This document shows positions 34,639-43,716 of a stretch of DNA of 64,000 nt, piece after piece. The number at the start of each line of letters is the position of its first letter. The first letter of the stretch is position 1. The position numbers and the translations under genes are program-made. The DNA is taken from NCBI RefSeq assembly GCF_014773245.1, contig NZ_JACWMX010000012.1, positions 30,289 to 94,288 of the forward strand. The letters run 5' to 3'. The notes beneath the pieces were generated by a model, which was not told the DNA's origin, searched no databases, and worked only from the letters and a program-made list of their open reading frames with translations. Source of the stretch: Mucilaginibacter glaciei. Its GTDB lineage: Bacteria; Bacteroidota; Bacteroidia; Sphingobacteriales; Sphingobacteriaceae.

Positions 34639-35721
34639 ATGAAGCGGACCCATAGCCTTATTATATTTTTGTTATTGGCCTCTATTACCAGGGGACAGAT
34701 CATTGTCCAGTTCATCCCTGAAATTAACGGAAGGAGCCTGGACGGCCTTTTCGGGTGCAGGACCCTTAATCCGTCCGCGGCCCAGGTGGCCGTACAACTG
34801 ACTGTGACGGTAAAAGAACGGCAGGCAGGTACGGTTTGTATGATTAAAACCTCCCAGTTCAACATTGGACCCGGTACGGGTATTATCCCGGTCACTGCGG
34901 TGCGCGGCGCTTCCGTTCAATTTGGCAATAACCGTTTGGGACAGCTGCTGAGTATCAACCATCTTTTCCCTGAGGGGGACTATGATTACTGTTACAGTCT
35001 GCAGTACGTCCGCTCGGATAATTTGCCGGACGAACAGTGCTTTTCCTACCTGCTGACACCCTTTGCAGATTTAAGCCTGATAGATCCTTATAACCTGGCA
35101 AAGATCTGTGACAAAAGGCCTTTGCTTACCTGGCAGCCGCTTATCCCCGGGGTACTGGGATCTTTTTACCGGTTAGTCCTTACCGAGATCAAGCCCGGAC
35201 AAAGTGCAACGGAAGCGATCAATTATAATTTGCCACTTATTAACCAACAATCAATCATGGCTCCTGTGTTGCCCTATCCACCTTCGGCACCAGAACTTAA
35301 GCTCGATACGAAATATGCCTGGCAGGTAAGTGCCTATAAAGAGCAAACTGTTCTCAACCGTTCGGAGATCTGGTCATTTACAGTCGAATGTAAAGACAGC
35401 GTTAAAAATGTCGTGCAAAAAAGCTTCCGGGAGATCGAGGACCTGTTACTGGGCAATTATTATATCGCGGAGGGAGAGATCAGGTTTGCCATTACTAATT
35501 CCTATAAGCCACAACAGCTGAGATACGAGATCGAGGCCCTGGACAGGCCCGACAAAAGGATAAAAGGGCTGCCCCTGTTAAAGCTGGTCACGGGTGCCAA
35601 CAATATTGTACTGGACCTCGAAAATGGGAATTTTAAGGTCAACAAATATTATATCATGCGCCTTCGGATGCCTAATGGTTCGATCAAAGAACTGCGCTTT
35701 TTTTATACGGAGAAAAAATGA
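34639..35721 (+). CDS. Exported Fn3-like protein of the Rhs operon
   Basis: A 360-residue exported protein starting MKRTHSLIIFLLLASITRGQ, with signal cleavage near GQ. The start at 34639 is 2 bp after the upstream stop. The text LLTWQPLIPGVLGSFYRLVL, then EIKPGQSATEAINYNLPL and KLDTKYAWQVSAYKE is fibronectin type III-like and is a layout I associate with Bacteroidota surface-protein operons. The C-terminal part after about residue 250 has another beta-rich domain. It overlaps the next gene by 4 bp (ATGA), indicating translational coupling. It probably acts in the periplasm or at the outer membrane with the beta-barrel protein. Confidence 0.65.
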   Translation: MKRTHSLIIFLLLASITRGQIIVQFIPEINGRSLDGLFGCRTLNPSAAQVAVQLTVTVKERQAGTVCMIKTSQFNIGPGTGIIPVTAVRGASVQFGNNRLGQLLSINHLFPEGDYDYCYSLQYVRSDNLPDEQCFSYLLTPFADLSLIDPYNLAKICDKRPLLTWQPLIPGVLGSFYRLVLTEIKPGQSATEAINYNLPLINQQSIMAPVLPYPPSAPELKLDTKYAWQVSAYKEQTVLNRSEIWSFTVECKDSVKNVVQKSFREIEDLLLGNYYIAEGEIRFAITNSYKPQQLRYEIEALDRPDKRIKGLPLLKLVTGANNIVLDLENGNFKVNKYYIMRLRMPNGSIKELRFFYTEKK

Positions 35722-36152
35722 AGAAAATGCGATTGTTCGCCGGTCTGGCGCTATTGTTCGCTTCCTGCAGCAGGCCCGAAAGCGGCTTCCAGCAGCTGAA
35801 AGATAAAGCGCTCACCGTGCAGTTAATGCCAATGGACGCTGCCCAGTCTAAAGACAGCCTGGTCAGTTTCCGACTTCGCCTGATACCGGAAAAGTCGCTT
35901 TCCATTTCAAGCGAGCAAAAGCAGCAATTGCTGTTCCGGATGGACAGTTGTTTTTTCCTTTCGGGTAAAACGGGCAAGACTTTTCCTTTGTTTATTCAGC
36001 CGGTCCCTACAGGATCGGATAAGTCTTTTGACTATATCGTTGCATTCGATAGTGTGGGTGCAAATACTGATAGTCTGAAGATGGTATACGCCGACCGTTA
36101 CCTGACTAATCAGACCTACTTTTTTAAAGACAACCTGCAAAGATCAAAATGA
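35718..36152 (+). CDS. Small lipoprotein of the Rhs operon
   Basis: A 144-residue predicted lipoprotein: MKKMRLFAGLALLFASCSRP has a lipobox with the Cys at residue 17. The rest is a single beta-rich domain (SLVSFRLRLIPEKSLSISSE; QLLFRMDSCFFLSGK; KSFDYIVAFDSVGA). I do not recognise the family. It overlaps both neighbours by 4 bp, so it is made together with the Fn3-like protein and the first Rhs-type protein. A chaperone or anchoring function for the large Rhs partner is a reasonable guess only. Confidence 0.65.
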   Translation: MKKMRLFAGLALLFASCSRPESGFQQLKDKALTVQLMPMDAAQSKDSLVSFRLRLIPEKSLSISSEQKQQLLFRMDSCFFLSGKTGKTFPLFIQPVPTGSDKSFDYIVAFDSVGANTDSLKMVYADRYLTNQTYFFKDNLQRSK

Positions 36153-39100
36153 TGTTAAACCTACTTAGAAAGCGGCTCAAGACCATCGCTTTATTTTTCC
36201 TGGTTGTTTTCAGCTGGAACATGTTGACCATAAGCGCTTGCATGGCGCTTACTTCCGGACCTGTTCAGCCGGAAGCAAGAGGGTTTCAACCAGCCGGTGT
36301 GACCGACATGGTTGACCTGCAAAACGGTTCGTTCAAATACAATATACCGCTATTGGATATCGACGGTTACCCGATCAATTTGAACTACCAATCCGGTACG
36401 GGAATGGATGATGAGGCGAGTTGGGTAGGTCTGGGTTGGAATCTAAACGTGGGGGCCATCAACCGCCAAATGCGGGGAATTGCAGACGATATGAACGGTG
36501 ACCAGGTTTTCACGCAGCAATATACCAAACCTAAGGTGACCGTTGGCGGGCAACTTCGCGGGAAAATTGAATTCGCCGGGGCGCTTAAGGGCCCGCAGGG
36601 TTCGTTTACGGTTGGGGTTTTTAGTGACAATTATAATGGTATCGGCGCCGAGGTGGGCATTAATGCAGGAATTTCACTGGGGAGTGGAAATGATGGTATG
36701 CTGACCTCCGGACTTGGGTTAGGCGTACTTTCCAACACCTCCAGCGGCGTGGACATTACGCCATACGCTAACTTAGGCATCAGAAATAACTCAGACCGGA
36801 ACATCACTACCAGCGCAGGTCTAAGTGCCAGCCTGGGATATAATTCCCGCTCGGGAATGAAAAGCCTGTCTTTAGGCGGAACATTTGGTATTTCCGCTCA
36901 GAAAGGTTATCTCGATATAGACCTTTCCAGTATTATCCCGGTTACCTGGAAACAGTCCGGAGGGGCGGCTAATTTCAGTATCGGGGGGTCTACGGTTTCT
37001 TATAATACAGAGCCCATCAGCCCAAAAGTGTCCTTCCCTTATAGAACGGATTACGGCTCATTTAGTGTAGATGTTGGGGGTTCTGCCGCTCTGCTTTTTC
37101 TTTCTCCGTTAACGGGCGGAACAGGTTACAAACGTGTTCAGGAAGTACAATCCCGAAATTTGACTAATCCTTCCTACGGCTTTCTTTACGCAGATCGGGG
37201 AAAGGATGATAAGAAAGCATTAATGGATTTTCTCAGGGAAAAAGACAATCCGATAATTCCGGAATTACCGAATTTGGCTATTCCCATTCCAACCCCCGAC
37301 CTGTTTACCTTTACTAGCCAAACCGGGAGCGGACAATTTCGCTTATACCGCGGCGGGACGGGGATGTTCTTTGACAACGAGGTAAAGGATATCAGTACAG
37401 CCTCGACAGCGGGAGCAGATATCGGGTTTGGCTCTTACGCTCATGGGGGAGTTACTTATTTTAAACAGGAAGCATCCAATACGACCCGCAAATGGACAGC
37501 GAATAATGCTTATGCGGCTGTTGGTGATTTTCAGGATGTTTCTACGACGTCTGAAGCAGAAAATGCTTATTTTAAAATTGTCGGGGAAAAAACTGTGTCT
37601 GATGCCGATACAGATAATAAAATGCAGGGAACTATTCTAAGCAGTATTGGCATTGAACGTTCCGGACAGCAGATCAAAGCCAACGCAGCCTTCTCGGGTA
37701 GCGGAACCATCTCGGAGGATATCACCAGGGTTAAAAGATTGCCCCGTTCAACGGTGGTTTCTTACCTTACAGCTGAACAGGCCAAGTATGCCGGCCTCGA
37801 TAAAATGATCTATAACTATCCTCAAAATCAATATGGCTCCTTTACTCCCGTGGCTGCCCCAGCAAATCTGCAGCCATCACCGATCGGGCGGACGGACGGT
37901 GACCGGAAAGCGGACCATTTCTCGGAGATCTCCGTGACTGATCCCCAGGGGAAAAGGATGGTTTACGGCTTGCCGGTATATAATAATGAGCAAAAGGAAT
38001 ATTCCTATGCTATTGGTTCTCAATACACGCCTATAAACGGCCAAGTCGCAGTCAATCCGGCTGACGAGGAAAGCAATTTGGGTAAGGGAAAAGGATTGGA
38101 CAGCTACTATCATAAAGATGCTCACCCTCCCTATGCGACAAGTTTTTTATTAACCGGCGTACTTTCGCCAGACTACGTGGATAAAAGCGGAGATGGAATT
38201 ACAAATGACGATCTGGGCACGGGGATCAAGTTCAATTACACCTTTAAATCCTATTATAATTGGCGGACGCCTTATCAAAATGCAACAATTAATCGTTGCC
38301 TGTTGGCGGATCCAACAGACGATAAAGCTAGCATTGTTGTAGGAAAAAAGGAGCTTTGGTACATCCAGTCCATTGTTTCTAAAACCAAGGTCGTCTATTT
38401 TATTACCGAGTCCCGCCAGGACGGATTGGGATCTCAGGGGTTAAATGGCGTCAAAGATACCAACAATCCGCAGTTATGCCTTCGCGAGATCCGGATGTAT
38501 TCCAGATCCGATCTCACCCGGCCCGTAAAGGTGGTTAAACTGGATTATGATTATTCCCTATGTCCCAATTCGCCTAATTCTAACGCGACCGGCGGAGGTA
38601 AATTAACGTTAAAAAAGGTTTGGTTTCAGTATGGTAATACGACTAAAGGGGCGTCGTTCCCCTATAGTTTTACCTACAATACATCCTTAGGCAATTCGAC
38701 TGATGTTGGTTATACCGTGGGAAATACCGACCGATGGGGTGTTTATAAAGAAGGGGGTAAAGACCCATACTTCAGTCAGTTTTCTGTCAACGAAGAATTC
38801 CCGTACACTACACAGGATAATTCTTTTGACCCTGCTATGGTCTATAATTCGGGCAACAATCCCGCTATCCTTTCCGGACAGGCAGCTTCGCTCTGGCACC
38901 TTTCGCACATCGACCTGCCGACTGGTGGAGCGATAGATGTGAATTACGAGGCGAATGATTATGCCTATGTCCAGGATAGAAAGGCGATGGCCATGACCAA
39001 AATCACTGGATTTATTAAAGCAAATAATACCGGGGCGTCCGGATTGCGCGAGGCTACGGGGATCAAAATACGGATCCCCGCGGTGCCGGTTCCGCCAACT

Positions 39101-42100
39101 GACGTGACGGGGTGGTTCAAAAAAACATTTCTAAACGGGTCAAATTTTATTTACACCAAATGCTCCGTGCAGGAATCAACCACCAATTTCCCCTCTGGGC
39201 AACTTTACGATTTTATTCCGACCTACTGTGCTGTTAAAAGTGTAACGGTTAACGGTAATGACGCATTTGTACAACTAGAGTCGCGGAGTGATGGCGGGGT
39301 TACCGCCAACCCCATTATCTTTTCGGCCTGGCAGCGCATGAAAAATGAATACCCGAAATACGCCTATCCGGGATATAGCAAAAGGGTAGGTGACGGGACA
39401 GCCTCGCAAGCCTTCACTACAGCGGTACAGCAGATTTTCACAGCGGTCGGTTTACTGAGCGAGTTCAAAGAAAATTTTTATGTAAAGGCGAATAAGCAGG
39501 GTAATTCCTATTGCAACAACGTCGAGCTTGGCAAGTGTTTCGCTCGAATCGTTAAAAGTGATGGGCATAAAGTAGGCGGTGGGGTACGGGTCAAACAGAT
39601 CGCCATTAATGACAAATGGAACAATATGACTGGAAATACCGCGAAAAGCTACGGACAAGCCTATTCTTACCTGACCACGGACGACAAGCAAATCATCAGC
39701 AGCGGCGTGGCCACTTATGAGCCTGCCGTAGGTAATGATGAAAATCCTTTTAAGTTGCCGGTATTTTATACGCAAAAAACCAAAGGCGCGCTTGATAATG
39801 TGTTTAACCTGGAAGAACCTTTTTGTGAATCCCTTTTCCCGGCCCCTTCCGTGGGCTACAGTAAGGTTACCGTCACTGACCTGGTACCGGACGGCTCCGG
39901 AAATGCCGTGCCAGACCCACTTTTACAAACAGGTTCCGTGGTGAACGAATTTTACACTGCAAGGGATTTCCCGGTTAAGGTGACCATTACGGATATCAAC
40001 CCACTCAGAAACAAGCCTAAAGCTAAATATAGCATCACTGAAACATCAAGCGTCGATGAACTTTATATCTCACAGGGTTACAAGATCGAGCTGAACGACA
40101 TGCATGGTAAAGGAAAATCTGTGAAAACCTACGACCAGACCGGCGGATTGATCGCTTCGGTAATTTATAATTATAATGCTGAAAAAACCGGGGCCGGAAG
40201 TATGCAGCTCGTTAACAACGTGAATATTTTAAATCCCGACGGCAGCATTAGCGCTAACCAGATTATTGGCCGGGATATTGAATTTTTTACCGATTTCCGA
40301 GAGCAGGAATCGATCAATAACGGTGAAACGATCAACCTCGGCTTTGATTTGATCCCCGCATTTGGCTTTCCTATTCCTATTCCACATTATCCCGGGGGAA
40401 ATAACACCGAATACAAACTCTTCCGCTCGGTTTCAGCGATCAAGATCGTCGAAAACTATGCCATTCAATCCGGAGAAACTAGGATGCAAAACGGCTCTAC
40501 GATAACGACGCAAAACTTAGCGTACGACGGACTTACCGGTCAACCTGTAATCACTCAAACTCAAAACGAGTTCAAAAAGAATATTTATTCTGTAAATATA
40601 CCCGCTTACTGGGCCTATCGGGGCATGGGGCCCTCTTATGCCAATGGAGGGACCTTACTTTCAGGAATGACTACAGCTGCGAACGGACAGTTATTAAACG
40701 ATTTCTCCGGCCTCTTGAAAGGCGGCGACGAATTAATCAACCTGTCCGACGGCAAAAGATTCTGGGTGGTGGAACAATCCATCAATTCACAAACGCTTCT
40801 GCCCGAATATATGCCTGTGACAGGATACACGAACAATACGATACCGCCGGGTTACGCACCTAAAAAATTCGTGATTGATCTATACGGCCAGGTCTGGAAA
40901 GGTGCCAACCCGGCGCGGATAAAGATCATTCGTTCCGGTGCCCGGAACATGTTGGGCGACGGGCTTATGACCCTGGTCTGTCTTAAAAACCCGATAGTAT
41001 CGGACGCTTCAGGCACCATCCTTCGCCTGGCCGTAGATAATACGGACCTGAGCGGCCTGATGGTGATCAATGCCTCTGCCAAAACCTATGACGAACATTG
41101 GTCAGCCGAAATCCCGGACATCAGGAAGCAGCCTGCCAGTTCGGCGTATAACTGGACAGTTGGATATGGAGGAAACAGCGGTACCAATCCGCAAACCTAT
41201 TTTATCCCCCAATGGCCTACTTCGTCTAATCATAAACTTATCGCGCAGGATCAGTCCAATGATTATCGGATTACGAATGGCACTTATTACCCCAATGCGA
41301 TGAGCCGGGTTAGCATCAGCGATCCGTCACAGGGAATGATTGCACCGGGTAATAACAATATTATGGGTGTTTGGGGAGAATTTGAGGTTCCCGCAAGTAA
41401 GATCTACTATGTCGGATTTACCTCCGGAATTCCGATGTCTTTTAAATTCGACTGCGCGAGTAACTGGGTCAGCAAAGAATCCCGGGCGCAGACGCCTGCC
41501 TTGGAGTGGAATATTATTCCGGTAACTCTTTCAGCCGGAAAACATAACATTCAGATCGAACTTTCATACGCCGGCGGCGTCGCCGCGAACGGAGGCGCAA
41601 TTGAAATCTATGACAATACAGAAGCTCTAGTCAGGCAAACGGGTAATAATGGCAGCGGTATGAATGTGGTTTGGAGTACGGCAAGGTTGCGAAATAACAG
41701 TGAGAATTTGATGTATGTAACAGCAGGAGCGTCCACCATCTATAAATATCGGTATAACGATTACCCGGGAATGCCGAAAACACCCTGTCAGCTCCCGGTG
41801 TTGTCGGTTAACCCTTATTTATATGGTTTTCTGGGTTTATGGCGACCTTATAAATCCAAAGTTTTCCAGCAAAACCGCGTCTACAACGATGTCTTTAATC
41901 CGGGTAATAAGAGCTTAAACATAAAAACAGCAGGCTATCTGGCCAATTTTAAATCCGATTGGATACCGCCCGTCTCCGGGTCAACCTATTATTGGACGGA
42001 AAATACGTCCAACCCGAACTGGGTGACTGCCAACACGGTCACCATGTATGACCGGTATGGCCAGGAAGTAGAAAACAAAGATGCACTAGGCCGCTTTAGC

Positions 42101-42931
42101 GCAGCAGATTTTGACTTTAACGGGGAGTTACCGGCTGCGGTTGTTTCCAACGCGCAGAACCGTCAGCTTTATGTTAGCAGCATGGAAGACGCCCAGTTCA
42201 CCCCGGGAGCTAATCCCGATGTAGAACCTGGTAATCCGGTAGAATTCACAGAAGCCGCCACTGGGAAGGTGCTAAAAACGTTTGCTACCAAAGCGGAAGC
42301 GCATAGCGGGAATTATAGCGCATTGTTACCCGCGGCAGGTTTACAGTTGCAAACCGTTATCCTTACTTCGGCGCAACAGCAGCGAACTAAAGCTTATCTG
42401 ATTTTCGACGAAGCCAGCCAGTATAAAAAAGACATGGATGGTTCGGGTCTATATCCTAACGGTTTTGAACCGGAAGCAGGAAAAAAATACCTGTTCGACA
42501 CCTGGGTCAAGGACACCGATCCTTATTCATCCAACATTAACCTTGTGATGAGTGCTAAAATAAACGGCTCGGAGGTGCCGGTACCCCTTGTTCTGAAGGC
42601 TGTAGTGGAAGGTTGGAAACTTGTGGAAGGAACGATTGATCTGAGCGGTGTGTCGGTCAATAAGACCCCGCTGGTGCTGACGATCAAGCCGGGTTCCGGC
42701 AATGCTTTGTATGTAGATGATCTGCGCATTCACCCGGTGGATTCGCAAATGAAAAGCTATGCTTACGACGATGCGACGATGCGCTTAATGGCAGAAATGG
42801 ATGAAAACTGTTTTGCCACATTTTATGAATATGATAGCGAGGGGTTGCTTATCCGTGTCAAAAAAGAGACGGAACGGGGCATAATGACCCTGAAAGAAAC
42901 CCGTTCGTCACAAAAAAGAACTCCAAACTAA
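36149..42931 (+). CDS. Giant YD/Rhs-type surface protein (2260 aa)
   Basis: A 2260-residue exported protein with an N-terminal signal (TIALFFLVVFSWNMLTISAC). The N-terminal region reads GFQPAGVTDMVDLQNGSFKY, then NIPLLDIDGYPINLNYQSGT and SWVGLGWNLNVGAINRQMRG. This is the entry segment of SpvB/TcdB-like and Bacteroidota YD-repeat proteins. The middle is long and beta-rich. The end (MRLMAEMDENCFATFYEYDS followed by LLIRVKKETERGIMTLKETR) is a truncated YD-repeat. There is no toxin tip or sorting domain, so it appears to be a structural partner of the downstream 3130-residue Rhs protein. It overlaps the genes before (4 bp) and after (1 bp). Confidence 0.8.
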   Translation: MMLNLLRKRLKTIALFFLVVFSWNMLTISACMALTSGPVQPEARGFQPAGVTDMVDLQNGSFKYNIPLLDIDGYPINLNYQSGTGMDDEASWVGLGWNLNVGAINRQMRGIADDMNGDQVFTQQYTKPKVTVGGQLRGKIEFAGALKGPQGSFTVGVFSDNYNGIGAEVGINAGISLGSGNDGMLTSGLGLGVLSNTSSGVDITPYANLGIRNNSDRNITTSAGLSASLGYNSRSGMKSLSLGGTFGISAQKGYLDIDLSSIIPVTWKQSGGAANFSIGGSTVSYNTEPISPKVSFPYRTDYGSFSVDVGGSAALLFLSPLTGGTGYKRVQEVQSRNLTNPSYGFLYADRGKDDKKALMDFLREKDNPIIPELPNLAIPIPTPDLFTFTSQTGSGQFRLYRGGTGMFFDNEVKDISTASTAGADIGFGSYAHGGVTYFKQEASNTTRKWTANNAYAAVGDFQDVSTTSEAENAYFKIVGEKTVSDADTDNKMQGTILSSIGIERSGQQIKANAAFSGSGTISEDITRVKRLPRSTVVSYLTAEQAKYAGLDKMIYNYPQNQYGSFTPVAAPANLQPSPIGRTDGDRKADHFSEISVTDPQGKRMVYGLPVYNNEQKEYSYAIGSQYTPINGQVAVNPADEESNLGKGKGLDSYYHKDAHPPYATSFLLTGVLSPDYVDKSGDGITNDDLGTGIKFNYTFKSYYNWRTPYQNATINRCLLADPTDDKASIVVGKKELWYIQSIVSKTKVVYFITESRQDGLGSQGLNGVKDTNNPQLCLREIRMYSRSDLTRPVKVVKLDYDYSLCPNSPNSNATGGGKLTLKKVWFQYGNTTKGASFPYSFTYNTSLGNSTDVGYTVGNTDRWGVYKEGGKDPYFSQFSVNEEFPYTTQDNSFDPAMVYNSGNNPAILSGQAASLWHLSHIDLPTGGAIDVNYEANDYAYVQDRKAMAMTKITGFIKANNTGASGLREATGIKIRIPAVPVPPTDVTGWFKKTFLNGSNFIYTKCSVQESTTNFPSGQLYDFIPTYCAVKSVTVNGNDAFVQLESRSDGGVTANPIIFSAWQRMKNEYPKYAYPGYSKRVGDGTASQAFTTAVQQIFTAVGLLSEFKENFYVKANKQGNSYCNNVELGKCFARIVKSDGHKVGGGVRVKQIAINDKWNNMTGNTAKSYGQAYSYLTTDDKQIISSGVATYEPAVGNDENPFKLPVFYTQKTKGALDNVFNLEEPFCESLFPAPSVGYSKVTVTDLVPDGSGNAVPDPLLQTGSVVNEFYTARDFPVKVTITDINPLRNKPKAKYSITETSSVDELYISQGYKIELNDMHGKGKSVKTYDQTGGLIASVIYNYNAEKTGAGSMQLVNNVNILNPDGSISANQIIGRDIEFFTDFREQESINNGETINLGFDLIPAFGFPIPIPHYPGGNNTEYKLFRSVSAIKIVENYAIQSGETRMQNGSTITTQNLAYDGLTGQPVITQTQNEFKKNIYSVNIPAYWAYRGMGPSYANGGTLLSGMTTAANGQLLNDFSGLLKGGDELINLSDGKRFWVVEQSINSQTLLPEYMPVTGYTNNTIPPGYAPKKFVIDLYGQVWKGANPARIKIIRSGARNMLGDGLMTLVCLKNPIVSDASGTILRLAVDNTDLSGLMVINASAKTYDEHWSAEIPDIRKQPASSAYNWTVGYGGNSGTNPQTYFIPQWPTSSNHKLIAQDQSNDYRITNGTYYPNAMSRVSISDPSQGMIAPGNNNIMGVWGEFEVPASKIYYVGFTSGIPMSFKFDCASNWVSKESRAQTPALEWNIIPVTLSAGKHNIQIELSYAGGVAANGGAIEIYDNTEALVRQTGNNGSGMNVVWSTARLRNNSENLMYVTAGASTIYKYRYNDYPGMPKTPCQLPVLSVNPYLYGFLGLWRPYKSKVFQQNRVYNDVFNPGNKSLNIKTAGYLANFKSDWIPPVSGSTYYWTENTSNPNWVTANTVTMYDRYGQEVENKDALGRFSAADFDFNGELPAAVVSNAQNRQLYVSSMEDAQFTPGANPDVEPGNPVEFTEAATGKVLKTFATKAEAHSGNYSALLPAAGLQLQTVILTSAQQQRTKAYLIFDEASQYKKDMDGSGLYPNGFEPEAGKKYLFDTWVKDTDPYSSNINLVMSAKINGSEVPVPLVLKAVVEGWKLVEGTIDLSGVSVNKTPLVLTIKPGSGNALYVDDLRIHPVDSQMKSYAYDDATMRLMAEMDENCFATFYEYDSEGLLIRVKKETERGIMTLKETRSSQKRTPN

Positions 42932-43707
42932 TGAAAAGAGTAACCAAAATAGGAGCGGGGCTGATATTAACGGCGATGATTACTGCAAGCGCCATGGTAT
43001 GGGCTGTTGTCCGCAGGCAAATGCCTGCGGCGCGTGAAGTAGCAAAGATAGGTCCGGTTGCAGTACGGCAGTATGATAAAACCATCCTGGAAGAACTCAA
43101 CAGATTTACGCGCCGGTTGTCGCTTGCTGGGAATTGCACCTTTTCGGGTGTACTAAGTATAACGAATAATGAAGATAGCGCAAAGCGCGTAGTTCCTATC
43201 ACTTTTTTATGCAGCAAAAATGCGGAAAGATGCTATATACGCTATGGGGGAGACGAAACACTCAACGACGAAGGCCTGTGTATTTTCATTCAGCACGACC
43301 AGAAGAAAGTTGTGATTACGGCCCAAAAGCAGGTCGTTACTGCCGTTATGCCTGACCTGGGAACATTGACCTCTAATTTGTCCGGCGATAATTATGCGCT
43401 CACCCGCAGCAGGGATGGTGCAGATGAACTTATCACCCTAAAAAATGACAGGCACATCAGTTGTAAAGAATACAGGATCAGGGCTGATTCAGCCTCTCAA
43501 AACATAAAAGAGGTTTATGTGCGCCTCAGCAATGTGTCAGATCCGCTTAACAAAGCAAAAGATAAAGTGATCGATATGGTGTTCAGCAACTGGTCAGAGC
43601 AAGCAGACCCCGGAAAATATTTAAAGGTGGGCGATGTGCTGAAAAGAAGAGGGACTGCCATGAGTTTAAATGATGCTTACCGCAATTATGAATTAATCAG
43701 GTTATAA
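42931..43707 (+). CDS. Exported protein of unknown family between the two Rhs genes
   Basis: A 258-residue protein with an N-terminal hydrophobic segment (ILTAMITASAMVWAVV), either a signal peptide or a membrane anchor. The mature part is alpha/beta with text such as KTILEELNRFTRRLSLAGNC, CIFIQHDQKKVVITAQKQVV and KEYRIRADSASQNIKEVYVR. Its strand-rich middle is vaguely reminiscent of LolA-like periplasmic carriers, but I would not assign that. The start overlaps the previous stop (TAATGA) and the next gene follows after 9 bp, so it is an integral part of the operon. A periplasmic accessory role for Rhs export is inference. Confidence 0.6.
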   Translation: MKRVTKIGAGLILTAMITASAMVWAVVRRQMPAAREVAKIGPVAVRQYDKTILEELNRFTRRLSLAGNCTFSGVLSITNNEDSAKRVVPITFLCSKNAERCYIRYGGDETLNDEGLCIFIQHDQKKVVITAQKQVVTAVMPDLGTLTSNLSGDNYALTRSRDGADELITLKNDRHISCKEYRIRADSASQNIKEVYVRLSNVSDPLNKAKDKVIDMVFSNWSEQADPGKYLKVGDVLKRRGTAMSLNDAYRNYELIRL

Positions 43708-43716
43708 TAGATCAAT